From contig JANQHQ010000003.1 in NCBI GenBank assembly GCA_028282595.1, forward strand, positions 1 to 64,000: DNA of 64,000 nt, given 5' to 3'. A model generated the notes under the pieces. The model was not told where the DNA came from, searched no databases, and worked only from the letters and a program-made list of their open reading frames with translations. This document shows positions 43,943-52,227 of the stretch, piece by piece. Position numbers and translations under genes: made by a program. How positions within the stretch are numbered: the first letter of the stretch is position 1; every line of letters begins with the position of its first letter. The stretch comes from Chlorobium sp. (GTDB taxonomy: Bacteria > Bacteroidota > Chlorobiia > Chlorobiales > Chlorobiaceae).

Positions 43943-44431
43943 CTACTTCTCCGGGAATCGGTCGTCCGCGGAACCGACCCTTCGGCCGATATACTCCGAA
44001 TAATCGTTCACGACCGGCGAATACACCTCGTTCAACAGGGGCGAGGAGATCATGAAGTCCGCCGTGGAACGGTTGCACGCAGTCGGAATGTTGTAGAGCA
44101 CCGAGATGCGCAGAAGCGCCTTGACGTCCACATCGTGAGGCTGGGGTTGCATGGGGTCCCAGAGAAAGATCAGCAAATCGATCGTCCCTTCGGCGATCAT
44201 CGCGCCGAGCTGCTGATCGCCGCCCAGCGGTCCGGATTTCAGTTTAAGGACACTGATCGATTCGCCGCCTCCCCTCTTTTTTCCGACAGCCTCCTCCACG
44301 AGCCTGCCGGTCGTCCCGGTGCAGACCAGGTGATGATGAACGAGAATTCCGTAGTTCCACTCGACCCACTCGATCAGATCTTTTTTGCGATTGTCGTGCG
44401 CAACGAGGGCGATACGCTTTATTTTTTCCAT
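43943..44431 (-). CDS. mgsA: Methylglyoxal synthase
   Basis: 162 residues. It converts dihydroxyacetone phosphate to methylglyoxal and phosphate. Seen are ALVAHDNRKKDLIEWVEW with the catalytic Asp at the start, GTTGRLVEEA, LKSGPLGGDQQLGAMIAEG and LLIFLWDPMQPQPHDVDVKALLRISVLYNIPTACNRSTADFMISS. The C-terminal end is longer than in E. coli and ends IGRRVGSADDRFPEK. It is preceded by a 515-base interval that holds a small RNA. Confidence 0.96.
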   Translation of the reverse strand: MEKIKRIALVAHDNRKKDLIEWVEWNYGILVHHHLVCTGTTGRLVEEAVGKKRGGGESISVLKLKSGPLGGDQQLGAMIAEGTIDLLIFLWDPMQPQPHDVDVKALLRISVLYNIPTACNRSTADFMISSPLLNEVYSPVVNDYSEYIGRRVGSADDRFPEK

Positions 44432-44664
44432 CGGACGCCATCCTCCTCTGTCAGAGTTACGAAAACCGGCGCGCGGGGAGCCTCCGTTTCAGGGCACGAA
44501 TCCGGATATCTTCGGGATGCACGACGAACACGAACTCCGGCAGGCCGGAATCGACGAAGCATGTGCATAGTGGAATGGATACAGCGAGACAACCCCGCAA
44601 TCGTCCATAGGACTGCTGCAAGATATCGTTTTCGTCAGGAACCGGAAACAGTGAAATCTAAACC

Positions 44665-44690
44665 GAGCATCCCGACTCGTCGGGATGCTC
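44665..44690. repeat. Palindromic repeat with CCCGAC..GTCGGG core
   Basis: GAGCATCCCGACTCGTCGGGATGCTC (given here by ends and core) is a 26-base near-perfect palindrome just after the small-RNA terminator. Similar cores occur at 53120, 57013 and 57049. It fits a short dispersed REP-like repeat. Confidence 0.7.
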
Positions 44691-44697
44691 CGCGAAA

Positions 44698-44795
44698 ACA
44701 AAAAAAAAAGCGGTCGAAAGACCGCTTTCTTTTTGAGCAGATGCCCCCCATAACATCTACTCAACCTCACGGGCGTGAGGCTATTCCTTAACTAT
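44698..44795 (-). ncRNA. Candidate sigma-54-dependent small RNA (about 98 nt)
   Basis: A run of structure lies on the minus strand just downstream of the -24/-12 promoter at 44806-44821. First comes hairpin 1 (44765-44780, CCTCAC/GTGAGG with a four-base loop). Hairpin 2 (44733-44764) has an 11-pair stem with one mismatch and a ten-base loop TTATGGGGGG. A terminator hairpin follows (44707-44728, AAAGCGGTC/GACCGCTTT with a TTTC loop on the minus strand) with a run of about ten Ts. There is no coding ORF. It does not match tmRNA, SRP, 6S or RNase P RNA as I know them. The G6 loop looks like an exposed pairing site. The flanks are aguA upstream and mgsA downstream in the same direction. Confidence 0.6.
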
Positions 44796-44805
44796 TTTTA
44801 ATAGC

Positions 44806-44821
44806 TGCAATCGGCGTGCCA
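44806..44821 (-). promoter_or_regulatory. Sigma-54-type promoter of the small RNA
   Basis: On the minus strand TGGCACGCCGATTGCA fits the -24/-12 consensus (TGGCAC-N5-TTGCA) exactly with correct spacing. The start would be near 44795. Its sequence differs from the hsp20 promoter only in the spacer, so both may answer to the same type of regulator. The rest of the 515-base interval (44432-44664 and 44822-44946) holds no further feature that I can name. Confidence 0.7.
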
Positions 44822-44946
44822 AACGCTGACAAGAGTTAAAATAGCCCGAAAAAGAGTAGTAATGGCGAAATACAGGGGTCCGGCCGAAGACCGCCAAATC
44901 AAAATGAGACAGGATTTTCTTGCTTTGAGACAGACGGAAGGCGCCC

Positions 44947-46002
44947 TCACGCTTCAGGCGGAGCGGCGGGCTCCTCGTGCGTCACGCAGTGAATCGCTCC
45001 CAGGCCCCACACCAGATCCGTACAGTCGATCCCCACGATCTCTCTCCCGGGGAAACAGCTGCGCAGCACATCCAGAGCCTCGGCATCCCTTGCGGAACGG
45101 TAGAGCGGCACGAGCACCTGGCGATTGGCGATATAGAAGTTCGCATAGCTCGCCGGCAGCCGCTCGTTTTCCAGAACGACCGGATCGGGCATCGGCAGCT
45201 TCACCACATCCAGCGACCTGCCGTCCATATCGGTGAGGCCCTGGAGGCGTCGGTAGTTCTCGCGAAGGATTCCGTAGTTCTCGTCGGCCGGATCCTCCTC
45301 GACAGCCGCGACAACCGTCCGCTCGTCCACGAAACGGGCGATATCGTCGACATGGCCGTCAGTGTCGTCACCCGTGATGCCCTTTTCGAGCCAGAGCACC
45401 TTTCCGACGCCGAGAAACCGCATAAGCCTCTCCTCGATCTCCTCCTTCGTCATCGCCGGATTCCGGTTCGGGTTGAGCAGGCACGCCTCGGTCGTCAAGA
45501 GAAGCCCGCGGCCGTTGACATCTATCGACCCTCCCTCGAGCACCATGCCCGGATCGACGGTCGAAAGCCCTTGCAGGGCGGCGATTTTTCCCGGAACACT
45601 GTCGTCGAGGTCGTACGGCTCGTACTTCCCTCCCCACGCGTTGTACCTCCAGTCCACGATCACTTTCCGTTTCCTCTCCCCCTCTTCCATGAAAACGTAG
45701 TTCGGGCCGTGATCGCGGCACCACGCATCGTTCGTGGCGATACGATGGAACCTCACCCGCCGCAACTGTTCCGGCCCATCCGTCCTGCGGCCTATCCGTT
45801 CCAGCGCGTCGCTCTCCATAGCCTCGTCGAGCACATTGATGTTCACCGTTTCGTAGCGGGAGAGCGCCGCCGTTATATCGGCGAACACATCCGGCACGGG
45901 CTCGAACCTGCCGGGCCATGAGGCCTCCTTGTGGGGCCAGGAGATCCAGGTCGACTCGTGCTCGGCCCACTCGGGCGGCATCGCGTAACGTCTCCGGCTC
46001 AT
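44947..46002 (-). CDS. aguA: Agmatine deiminase
   Basis: 351 residues. It hydrolyses agmatine to N-carbamoylputrescine and ammonia. The guanidino-modifying fold is seen in PPEWAEHESTWISWPHKEASWPG at the start, ATNDAWCRDHGPNYVFM, VDWRYNAWGGKYEPYDLDDSVP, EGGSIDVNGRGLLLTTEACLLNPNRNP, GDDTDGHVDDIARF and the catalytic Cys in WGLGAIHCVTHEEP close to the C-terminus. The next enzyme of the pathway, aguB, is 2.8 kb away on the same strand. The start follows the end of the M48 gene by one base. Confidence 0.94.
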   Translation of the reverse strand: MSRRRYAMPPEWAEHESTWISWPHKEASWPGRFEPVPDVFADITAALSRYETVNINVLDEAMESDALERIGRRTDGPEQLRRVRFHRIATNDAWCRDHGPNYVFMEEGERKRKVIVDWRYNAWGGKYEPYDLDDSVPGKIAALQGLSTVDPGMVLEGGSIDVNGRGLLLTTEACLLNPNRNPAMTKEEIEERLMRFLGVGKVLWLEKGITGDDTDGHVDDIARFVDERTVVAAVEEDPADENYGILRENYRRLQGLTDMDGRSLDVVKLPMPDPVVLENERLPASYANFYIANRQVLVPLYRSARDAEALDVLRSCFPGREIVGIDCTDLVWGLGAIHCVTHEEPAAPPEA

Positions 46003-46003
46003 A

Positions 46004-47254
46004 CTACCCGGCCCGTCCCCCTTCAGCCTGCCGGATGGCCGTGATACGCTGCAGAACGGGCGGATGGGAATAGTTGAGCGTGACGTAGAACGGGTGGGGC
46101 GTCAGGTTGGTCAGATTGTCCCTCGACAGCTTCTTCAGCGCATCGGCGAGTGCGCCGCCGTCGCTGCAGGTTTCCACCGCATAGCGGTCCGCCTGGAATT
46201 CGTGACGTCTCGAAAGGGCGTGCAGGAGAACGGAAAGCAGAAACTCCACCGGCGAATAGAGCAGGGAGAAAAACAGGAAGCTCGCGTAGACCGACACATT
46301 GTCCATGAAAAACGCGTCGAACAGCGCCCGGTTGTTCAGCACGAGCGAAAGCAGATAGAAGATCGCACCCATGTTGAGGACACTGAGGCACATCGACACA
46401 ATGATGTGCTTTTTCTTGTAGTGTCCGATCTCATGGGCAAGCACGGCCACGAGTTCCCTGACGGTATGATTGTCGATCAGCGTGTCGAGCAGCGCGATGC
46501 GCTTCCGTTTTCCGAACCCGGTGAAAAAAGCGTTGCCTCTCGAAGAACGCCGTGAACCGTCGATCACGAAAATCCCCGACAGAGGAAAATCGACCGAGCG
46601 GGCGAAATCCGTGATCGACGATCTCAGCTCACCCTCTTCGAGCGGGGTGAACTTGTTGAACAGCGGCATGATCAGGGAAGGTGCGAGGTACTGGAGAACC
46701 AGTCCGAACATCGTGACCCCGACCCACGCCCATATCCAGGCCGCCTGCCCTGTGTTTTCGAAGAACCAGAGAACGGCGGCGATAACCGGGATGCCGAGAA
46801 CCGCCGCGAGAAACACCGATTTCACCTTGTCCGCCACGAAGGTCCGGGGCGTGGTCTTATTGAACCCGTACGCTTCCTCGAGCACGAAGACCCTGTAGAT
46901 ATCGAACGGTATCGTGACGAGCCGCTGCAGGACGAAAAGCGCGCCCAGGTAGACGATCCCCGTCGGAACGGAGGCGAGCCCCAGTCCCCTCACGGCGAGG
47001 TCGAGCGTGTTGAACCCGCCGAGAAACCAGAAGAGGAACAGCACCGCGAGATCGAAAGCGGCCGTCACGAGCCCGAGCATCGTGGCGTCGCGCAGGTATC
47101 GCTGGGATTTCGCGTAATCCTCGTCGTCGTAGACGCCGTCGAACTCTTCCGGAAGGTCCGCGCGGGCGGCTTTCAGGTTCAGGATATCCGCGACAAGCTC
47201 CGTCAGGAATGTCCCGACAAGCGCGACAAGAACTATGGCGCCGAAACCGTTCAT
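46004..47254 (-). CDS. M48 family membrane metalloprotease (Ste24/CaaX-like)
   Basis: 416 residues from the ATG at 47254. The zinc motif HEIGHYKKKH (HExxH) lies at about 277, and the third ligand Glu is likely in SRRHEFQADRYAVETC. Several hydrophobic helices surround the active site, as in Ste24 proteases of the endoplasmic reticulum and bacterial HtpX relatives. The N-terminal membrane domain (CAAX prenyl protease 1 type) is seen from residue about 1 to 190. The role is likely quality control of membrane proteins. It directly precedes aguA. Confidence 0.9.
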   Translation of the reverse strand: MNGFGAIVLVALVGTFLTELVADILNLKAARADLPEEFDGVYDDEDYAKSQRYLRDATMLGLVTAAFDLAVLFLFWFLGGFNTLDLAVRGLGLASVPTGIVYLGALFVLQRLVTIPFDIYRVFVLEEAYGFNKTTPRTFVADKVKSVFLAAVLGIPVIAAVLWFFENTGQAAWIWAWVGVTMFGLVLQYLAPSLIMPLFNKFTPLEEGELRSSITDFARSVDFPLSGIFVIDGSRRSSRGNAFFTGFGKRKRIALLDTLIDNHTVRELVAVLAHEIGHYKKKHIIVSMCLSVLNMGAIFYLLSLVLNNRALFDAFFMDNVSVYASFLFFSLLYSPVEFLLSVLLHALSRRHEFQADRYAVETCSDGGALADALKKLSRDNLTNLTPHPFYVTLNYSHPPVLQRITAIRQAEGGRAG

Positions 47255-47261
47255 AGACTGT

Positions 47262-47522
47262 TCACTCCGATTCGTTTTTTCCGCCCGCGGACTTTTTCCC
47301 GGAAAAAAGGTCTCCGAGCTCCCTGCGGACGATATTCCAGAAACCCCTGAGGTTCGTGTAGCGGTGATCGATCTCGTCGAGATACTCTTCAAGATGATCG
47401 ATATCCCTGTGCCGCTCGTCCTCGATCTCTTCCCGCAACTGGCGCTTGAGCCTGTCCAGTGAAATCTCGAGGTCGGTGATCCTCTCTTCGAGCTGCTGTT
47501 TTTTTTCTATCCGTTTCGACAT
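47262..47522 (-). CDS. Small coiled-coil protein (86 aa, hypothetical)
   Basis: 86 residues, mainly charged. The part from residues 1 to 60 (KKQQLEERITDLEISLDRLKRQLREEIEDERHRDIDHLEEYLDEIDHRYTNL) has the heptad character of a coiled coil; a short end with GELFSGKK-like residues follows (LGDLFSGKKSAGGKNESE). It sits 7 bases before the M48 protease gene on the same strand and may be an accessory to that protein or to the membrane. No family is recognised. Confidence 0.6.
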   Translation of the reverse strand: MSKRIEKKQQLEERITDLEISLDRLKRQLREEIEDERHRDIDHLEEYLDEIDHRYTNLRGFWNIVRRELGDLFSGKKSAGGKNESE

Positions 47523-47559
47523 ACGTCGCCTCCTGCTGGCTGAATTGCATCGAAATCCG

Positions 47560-48732
47560 CTACAGGCCGAGCCTGTTGCTGAGCGCTATAAGAACGGCCG
47601 GTATGAGAAAAAAGACCCCTCCGACATAGGCCAGGGCGTAGAGCTTGTTCCCGGCGGTTGCATCCGAAAGCGCTTCGGCGGCCCTGAGGGGAATCGCCCG
47701 CAAAAACGGCACGCCGTAAATCACCAGCACCCCGGAGAGGTTGTAGAACAGATGCACAAAGGCGATCTGCAGAGCGAAAATCGCCGTCGGACCGGTGATG
47801 GCCGTCGCGGCCAGAAGCGCCGTGATGCAGGTACCGATGTTCGCGCCGAGCGTGAAGGGATAGACCTTTTTCAGCGAAAAGACACCGTTTCCGGCAAGAG
47901 GAACGGCCAGGCTCGTCGTGGTGGACGAAGACTGCACCAGCACCGTCAGGAAAAGCCCCGAAAACAATCCCGAAAGCGGACCGCGCGCAACCGATTTATG
48001 CAGGATATCCTTTGCCCGCCCCACCATGAGCCTTTTGAGCAGCCTGCTGAGCGTCGTGATGACGGCCACGATCAGAAGAACGCCGAATCCGATCATCAGG
48101 ACTCCCGCCAGCTCCGCGGGGAGCACGACGGCGAACGAGTCCCGGACAAGGTTGACGACCGGCTTGACCAGAGGCTTCAGGGGATTGAACTCCTTGATCG
48201 AAAACGATCCTCCCCCGGCCATGAATCCCGCGAGAGCATATCCCGCCTTTGCGAGGTACCCGGTGAGCATCTCGAACGGCAGCAACAGCACGACGCAGAG
48301 CAGATTGAAAAAATCGTGGACCGTCGCGGCGGCGAACGCCCGCCTGAACTCCTCGCTGTCGCGGACGTGCCCGAGGCTGACGATCGTGTTGGTGATCGTC
48401 GTCCCTATGTTGGCCCCCATGACCATCGGAATCGCAATTCCCACGGGCAGTCCGCCCGCCACGAGCCCCACGATAATCGAGGTGACCGTGCTCGAAGACT
48501 GGATAAGCGCGGTAGCGATAGTGCCGATGACCAGCCCCGTGAGCGGATTTCCGGCCACGGCGAACAGCTCCGCCGCGTTGCCGCCGACCGCGGCCTTGAA
48601 TCCGCTCCCGACAAGAGCCACCGAAACCAGCAGCAGATAGACGAGGCCCGCGACAAAAACCCATTCCCTGACCTCGGGCTTCGACCGGGGAGAAGGTTCG
48701 GCCCGGAAAACCGCGCCCGAATCAATGCTCAT
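47560..48732 (-). CDS. Na+/phosphate symporter family protein (NptA-like)
   Basis: 390 residues with many membrane helices. The two inverted repeats with the Gln-Ser motif are visible: LIQSSSTVTSIIVGLVAGGLPVGIAIPMVMGANIGTTITNTIVS and VQSSSTTTSLAVPLAGNGVFSLKKVYPFTLGANIGTCITALL. There is no C-terminal PhoU-like domain, unlike the long YjbB form. It would import phosphate with sodium. It stands between the coiled-coil gene and the aguB gene on the same strand. Confidence 0.88.
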   Translation of the reverse strand: MSIDSGAVFRAEPSPRSKPEVREWVFVAGLVYLLLVSVALVGSGFKAAVGGNAAELFAVAGNPLTGLVIGTIATALIQSSSTVTSIIVGLVAGGLPVGIAIPMVMGANIGTTITNTIVSLGHVRDSEEFRRAFAAATVHDFFNLLCVVLLLPFEMLTGYLAKAGYALAGFMAGGGSFSIKEFNPLKPLVKPVVNLVRDSFAVVLPAELAGVLMIGFGVLLIVAVITTLSRLLKRLMVGRAKDILHKSVARGPLSGLFSGLFLTVLVQSSSTTTSLAVPLAGNGVFSLKKVYPFTLGANIGTCITALLAATAITGPTAIFALQIAFVHLFYNLSGVLVIYGVPFLRAIPLRAAEALSDATAGNKLYALAYVGGVFFLIPAVLIALSNRLGL

Positions 48733-48798
48733 ACAGTAACCGTAACAATTGCGGCTTCTACGCCATTACAATAAAAGGAACGCAGGCGGCCGTACCGG

Positions 48799-49671
48799 TC
48801 AATCCAGATACCGGCGCTGCAGTTCTCCATAACTCTCGATACGCCTGTCCCGCAGAAAGGGCCAGTGCGAACGGTAATGTCCGATCTTTCCTAGGTCGCA
48901 GTCCGCCACGAGCACCCTCTCTTCCGAATCCCCGGCAAGCGCCGTGACCCTGCCGAACGGATCGCTGACGAAACTGTTTCCCCAGAACCTCAAGCTCCCT
49001 TCCGTGCCGACCCGGTTTGCCGCGGCGACGAAAACGCCGTTGGCGATCGCGTGGCTCCGCTGCACGATCTTCCACGCATCGAGCTGCGAACGGCGGACCT
49101 CCTCCGAACGCTCGTCCTGCGCCCAGCCTATAGCCGTGGGAAAGAACAGTATTTCCGCTCCTTTCAGGGCCGTCAGCCGGGCGGCTTCGGGATACCACTG
49201 ATCCCAGCAGATCAGCACGCCGATGGCCGCGTAACGGGTGCGGAAAACCCTGTAACCGAGATCGCCGGGGGTAAAGTAAAACTTTTCGTAAAAACCCGGA
49301 TCGTCCGGGATATGCATCTTGCGGTACACCCCGAGGCAGGAGCCGTCCGCATCGATCACCGCTGCCGTATTGTGGTAGAGTCCCCTCGCACGCTTTTCGA
49401 ACAGGGAGGCCACGACAACCACGCCGAGTTCCTCCGCGAGACGCTGCAACTCCTCCGTGGTCGGTCCCGGAACGGGTTCGGCGTAGTCGAAGGGAGCGTA
49501 CTCCTCCTCCTGACAGAAGTAGAGCGTTGCGAACAACTCCTGCAGACAGACGATTTCCGCGCCTTTTTCCGCGGCCTCGCGGATGCGGCGGCGGGCCGTT
49601 TCGAGGTTTTTCGAAGGCTCCTCCGTACAGCTCGTCTGGACGAGTGCGATTTTCACGTGTTCGCTGCTCAC
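48799..49671 (-). CDS. aguB: N-carbamoylputrescine amidase (carbon-nitrogen hydrolase)
   Basis: 290 residues starting at GTG 49671, which overlaps the menA stop (GTGA); another GTG at 49656 is possible. The nitrilase triad is seen: Glu in IVCLQELFATLYF, Lys in GVYRKMHIPDDPGFYEKFYFTPGD and Cys in GVLICWDQWYPEAARLTALKGAEILFFPTAIGW. The sequence around Cys is that of AguB/NLP1. It releases putrescine, carbon dioxide and ammonia from N-carbamoylputrescine, the step after aguA. Its position with menA suggests co-translation. Confidence 0.92.
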   Translation of the reverse strand: MSSEHVKIALVQTSCTEEPSKNLETARRRIREAAEKGAEIVCLQELFATLYFCQEEEYAPFDYAEPVPGPTTEELQRLAEELGVVVVASLFEKRARGLYHNTAAVIDADGSCLGVYRKMHIPDDPGFYEKFYFTPGDLGYRVFRTRYAAIGVLICWDQWYPEAARLTALKGAEILFFPTAIGWAQDERSEEVRRSQLDAWKIVQRSHAIANGVFVAAANRVGTEGSLRFWGNSFVSDPFGRVTALAGDSEERVLVADCDLGKIGHYRSHWPFLRDRRIESYGELQRRYLD

Positions 49672-50594
49672 GGATTTGCTCCGGTAATCGACGGCAACAG
49701 GAGGCCGGCGGAAAGCAGGAAGCCGTAGAGGGTCATCACCCGTCCGGTTCCCGCGAGCACCTCGTTCAGCGCCCGGCCCTCCGAGGAAAACAGCCGGCGC
49801 ACCTGGCCGGCGGCGGCCGGCAGGGAGAGCCACGAGAGCAGGCACCACGCCGGGTAGCCCGCCGCCCACAGAAGCAGGGGGACCGCATAGGCCGCCACCG
49901 TCAGAAGAAGGTAGAGCCTGCGGGCGGCCCCTCCCCCGATCCTCGCCGGGAGGGTCATCTTGCCGACCGCGCGGTCGGTGGCGATATCGCGGATATTGTT
50001 GACCAGAAGAATGTTGACCGAAAAGACTCCCGGCGCGACAGCCGCCGCGAGCACCGGCGCGTTGAGCGTCTGCGCCTGAACGTAGTAGGTGCCGCCGACC
50101 GCCACGAGGCCGAAAAAGATGAAGACGAACAGGTCGCCGAACCCCGAATAGGCTATCGGAAAGGGGCCGCCGGTATAGGCCCAGGCGAAAAACATGGAGA
50201 GCAGTCCGACAAGGAGAATCGGCCATCCGGCGAGCCAGACGAGATAGAGTCCCATCGCGAAGACCGTTGCCAGAAGGCCCGCCGAAACGGCGATCATAGT
50301 TTTTTCGGCGATCAGTCCCGCCGCCACGGTTCGGATGGGCCCGAGACGTTCGGTCGTGTCGGCGCCTTTCCGGAAGTCGTAGATCTCGTTGATGAAATTC
50401 GTGGCGACCTGTATTCCCAGGGCGCACAAGAGGGCGACAAGCGCGGCCGCGGGACGGAACACGCCGTCGGCGAAAGCCATCGCGCTGCCGACGACGACCG
50501 GAACGGCTCCCGCCGGAAGCGTTTTCGGCCGTATCGCCATCGTCCAGGCTTCAAGGCGCGACACTGCACCGCTCGGGGAGGAAACGTCCGTCAT
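49668..50594 (-). CDS. menA: 1,4-dihydroxy-2-naphthoate polyprenyltransferase
   Basis: 308 residues, UbiA superfamily with about nine membrane helices. The two Asp-rich motifs are in NFINEIYDFRKGADTTERLGPIRTVAAGLI (NxxxDxxxD type) and ILLVNNIRDIATDRAVGKMTLPARIG (DxxxD). The order fits MenA. It attaches the isoprenoid tail to dihydroxynaphthoate for menaquinone, the quinone used by green sulfur bacteria (chlorobiumquinone route included). It overlaps the ferredoxin-NADP reductase gene by four bases and the aguB start by four. Confidence 0.93.
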   Translation of the reverse strand: MTDVSSPSGAVSRLEAWTMAIRPKTLPAGAVPVVVGSAMAFADGVFRPAAALVALLCALGIQVATNFINEIYDFRKGADTTERLGPIRTVAAGLIAEKTMIAVSAGLLATVFAMGLYLVWLAGWPILLVGLLSMFFAWAYTGGPFPIAYSGFGDLFVFIFFGLVAVGGTYYVQAQTLNAPVLAAAVAPGVFSVNILLVNNIRDIATDRAVGKMTLPARIGGGAARRLYLLLTVAAYAVPLLLWAAGYPAWCLLSWLSLPAAAGQVRRLFSSEGRALNEVLAGTGRVMTLYGFLLSAGLLLPSITGANP

Positions 50595-51598
50595 ATCTTC
50601 TTCTCCTTGGCCATTTTGATGCTGCTGAACTGCTGCCGGATCTTCTCGCCCGGACGGATATAGGAAAGGCAGTGACGCACGGCGATCGTGGCGTCGCTCA
50701 GGCCGGTCTGTATGATCTTCAGCTTGCCGGGGTAAGAGGCGATGTCACCGGCGGCGTAGATGCCGTCGACTTCCGTTTTCATGGTGCTGTCCACCACGAT
50801 CGCGTTCTCCCGCAGTTCGAGGCCCCACGAGGCCAGGGGACCAAGATTGGTGCGATAGCCTATCAGCGGAAGCATGACGTCCGCCTCGACCGCTTCCGTC
50901 CGGCCGCTTTTCGCTCGAAGATGAACCCTCCGGAGAGAGGGTCCGTCGTGATCGATGGCGATAACCTCGGTGTTCAGATGCACGTCCATCTCTCCCCGGT
51001 CCGAGGCGTCGAGCACTTCGTTGCAGGTCTTGCCGTGCCCGTGCAACTCCGGCGAACGGTGCGCGATCGTGATCCGCCGGGCCAGGGGCAGAAGCATCAT
51101 CGCCCAGTCGAGCGCGGAATCACCACCCCCGACGATCACCACCCTCTTGCCTTCGAAGTCCTGCATATTTTTCACGGCATAAAATACGGAAACGCCTTCG
51201 AGCTCGTCGATATCGCCGAGCTGCGGAAGCTTGCGGGGCGTGAACGCGCCGAGTCCCGCCGCCACGAGCAGCGCGCGGGAACGAAACGTCCGGCCGTTTG
51301 CCGTCTCGACCTCGAAGGAGCCGTCCTCGAATTTTTCGTAGCTTTGGACCTGCTCGTTCAGCACGACTTCCGGTTCGTAGCGGGACGCCTGCTTCCAGAG
51401 GCTTTCGACCAGGGCCGAAGCCTGCACTTCGGGAAATGCCGCGACATCGTAGATGTGTTTTTCCGGGTAGAGGGCGGTCAACTGACCGCCGAGTTGAGGC
51501 ATGCTTTCGATGATCCGGCAACTGATGCTGTTCATACCGCACTGAAACGCGGCGAAAATACCGGTCGGGCCGCCGCCGATGATGGTCAGATCACGCAT
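50591..51598 (-). CDS. Ferredoxin-NADP+ reductase of the thioredoxin-reductase-like type
   Basis: 335 residues. FAD motif IIGGGPTGIFAAFQCGMNSISCRIIESMPQLGGQLTALYPEKHIYDVAAFP at the N-terminus, NADP motif VVIVGGGDSALDWAMMLLPLARRITIAHRSPE, and C-terminal DGIYAAGDIASYPGKLKIIQTGLSDATIAVRHCL. The CxxC of thioredoxin reductase is missing. This is the FNR type first characterised from Chlorobium tepidum and Bacillus subtilis. It passes electrons from reduced ferredoxin to NADP+, as needed for carbon fixation. It overlaps menA (ATGA). Confidence 0.93.
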   Translation of the reverse strand: MRDLTIIGGGPTGIFAAFQCGMNSISCRIIESMPQLGGQLTALYPEKHIYDVAAFPEVQASALVESLWKQASRYEPEVVLNEQVQSYEKFEDGSFEVETANGRTFRSRALLVAAGLGAFTPRKLPQLGDIDELEGVSVFYAVKNMQDFEGKRVVIVGGGDSALDWAMMLLPLARRITIAHRSPELHGHGKTCNEVLDASDRGEMDVHLNTEVIAIDHDGPSLRRVHLRAKSGRTEAVEADVMLPLIGYRTNLGPLASWGLELRENAIVVDSTMKTEVDGIYAAGDIASYPGKLKIIQTGLSDATIAVRHCLSYIRPGEKIRQQFSSIKMAKEKKI

Positions 51599-51608
51599 TC
51601 CCGTCCGC

Positions 51609-51947
51609 TTACTCCGCGTCGCCGGAGCGATCGCCCGACTTTTTCAGGTAGATCACGCCTTCCGGGTCCACCATGCCGTAGAGAATCGTCACCAGATGTC
51701 CGAGTTCGTCGAGTTCGTGAATCTCGACATGTTCGGCATCCTCCTTGGGAATCTGGTTGCCTTCGTTGTCCTTGAAGATAAAGAGGGCTCTCACGCCACC
51801 GTGAGGCGTCGCGCCGCGAAATTCGTAGGTTCCGTCTTCCAGCTCCTCAAGAACGCACCCCTCCGACGACGCCTTTATCGGGCATCCCGAACACTGGGAG
51901 TAAAAACCGTCTTCCGAATCCGCGAAATCGCATACCGGAAACTTCAT
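51609..51947 (-). CDS. Hypothetical protein next to the ferredoxin-NADP reductase gene (112 aa)
   Basis: 112 residues, acidic, soluble. It carries a Cys cluster near its start (PVCDFADSEDGFYSQCSGCPIKASSEGC, Cys at about 6, 19, 22 and 31) that could bind metal or a disulphide, then a core with beta-strand character, EDGTYEFRGATPHGGVRALFIF and HLVTILYGMVDPEGVIYLKKSG. It is placed 10 bases before the reductase gene on the same strand. The family is unknown to me. It may be a redox partner or a small metal-binding protein, which is inference only. Confidence 0.65.
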   Translation of the reverse strand: MKFPVCDFADSEDGFYSQCSGCPIKASSEGCVLEELEDGTYEFRGATPHGGVRALFIFKDNEGNQIPKEDAEHVEIHELDELGHLVTILYGMVDPEGVIYLKKSGDRSGDAE

Positions 51948-52227
51948 CTGCCCATCCTCCTGTTTTCGCTTCGTTCAGGTGACTGCTAATATACTAACTT
52001 GCCGCTCTTTCCGTAAGTGTGGAAAAAAGGGAATTTTCGACAGCCTCCCCGGCCCCGGACGGAGCGAAGCCGAAAAACCGGAAGACAAATTCACCCGGAG
52101 TCTTTCGAAAAACGGGTTTTTGTTGCACATTGAAGGCCGGAATGCATTCTTACGATACCCGGAGGTCCCGGCGTGAAGCCGGCAACCGGGACGATTTTCG
52201 GATCATGTTTTGATCGTTCACGACGTC

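Noticed and set aside
44862..45236. 124-codon plus-strand ORF before and inside aguA
   Set aside because: It is mostly antisense to aguA and its product has no motif.
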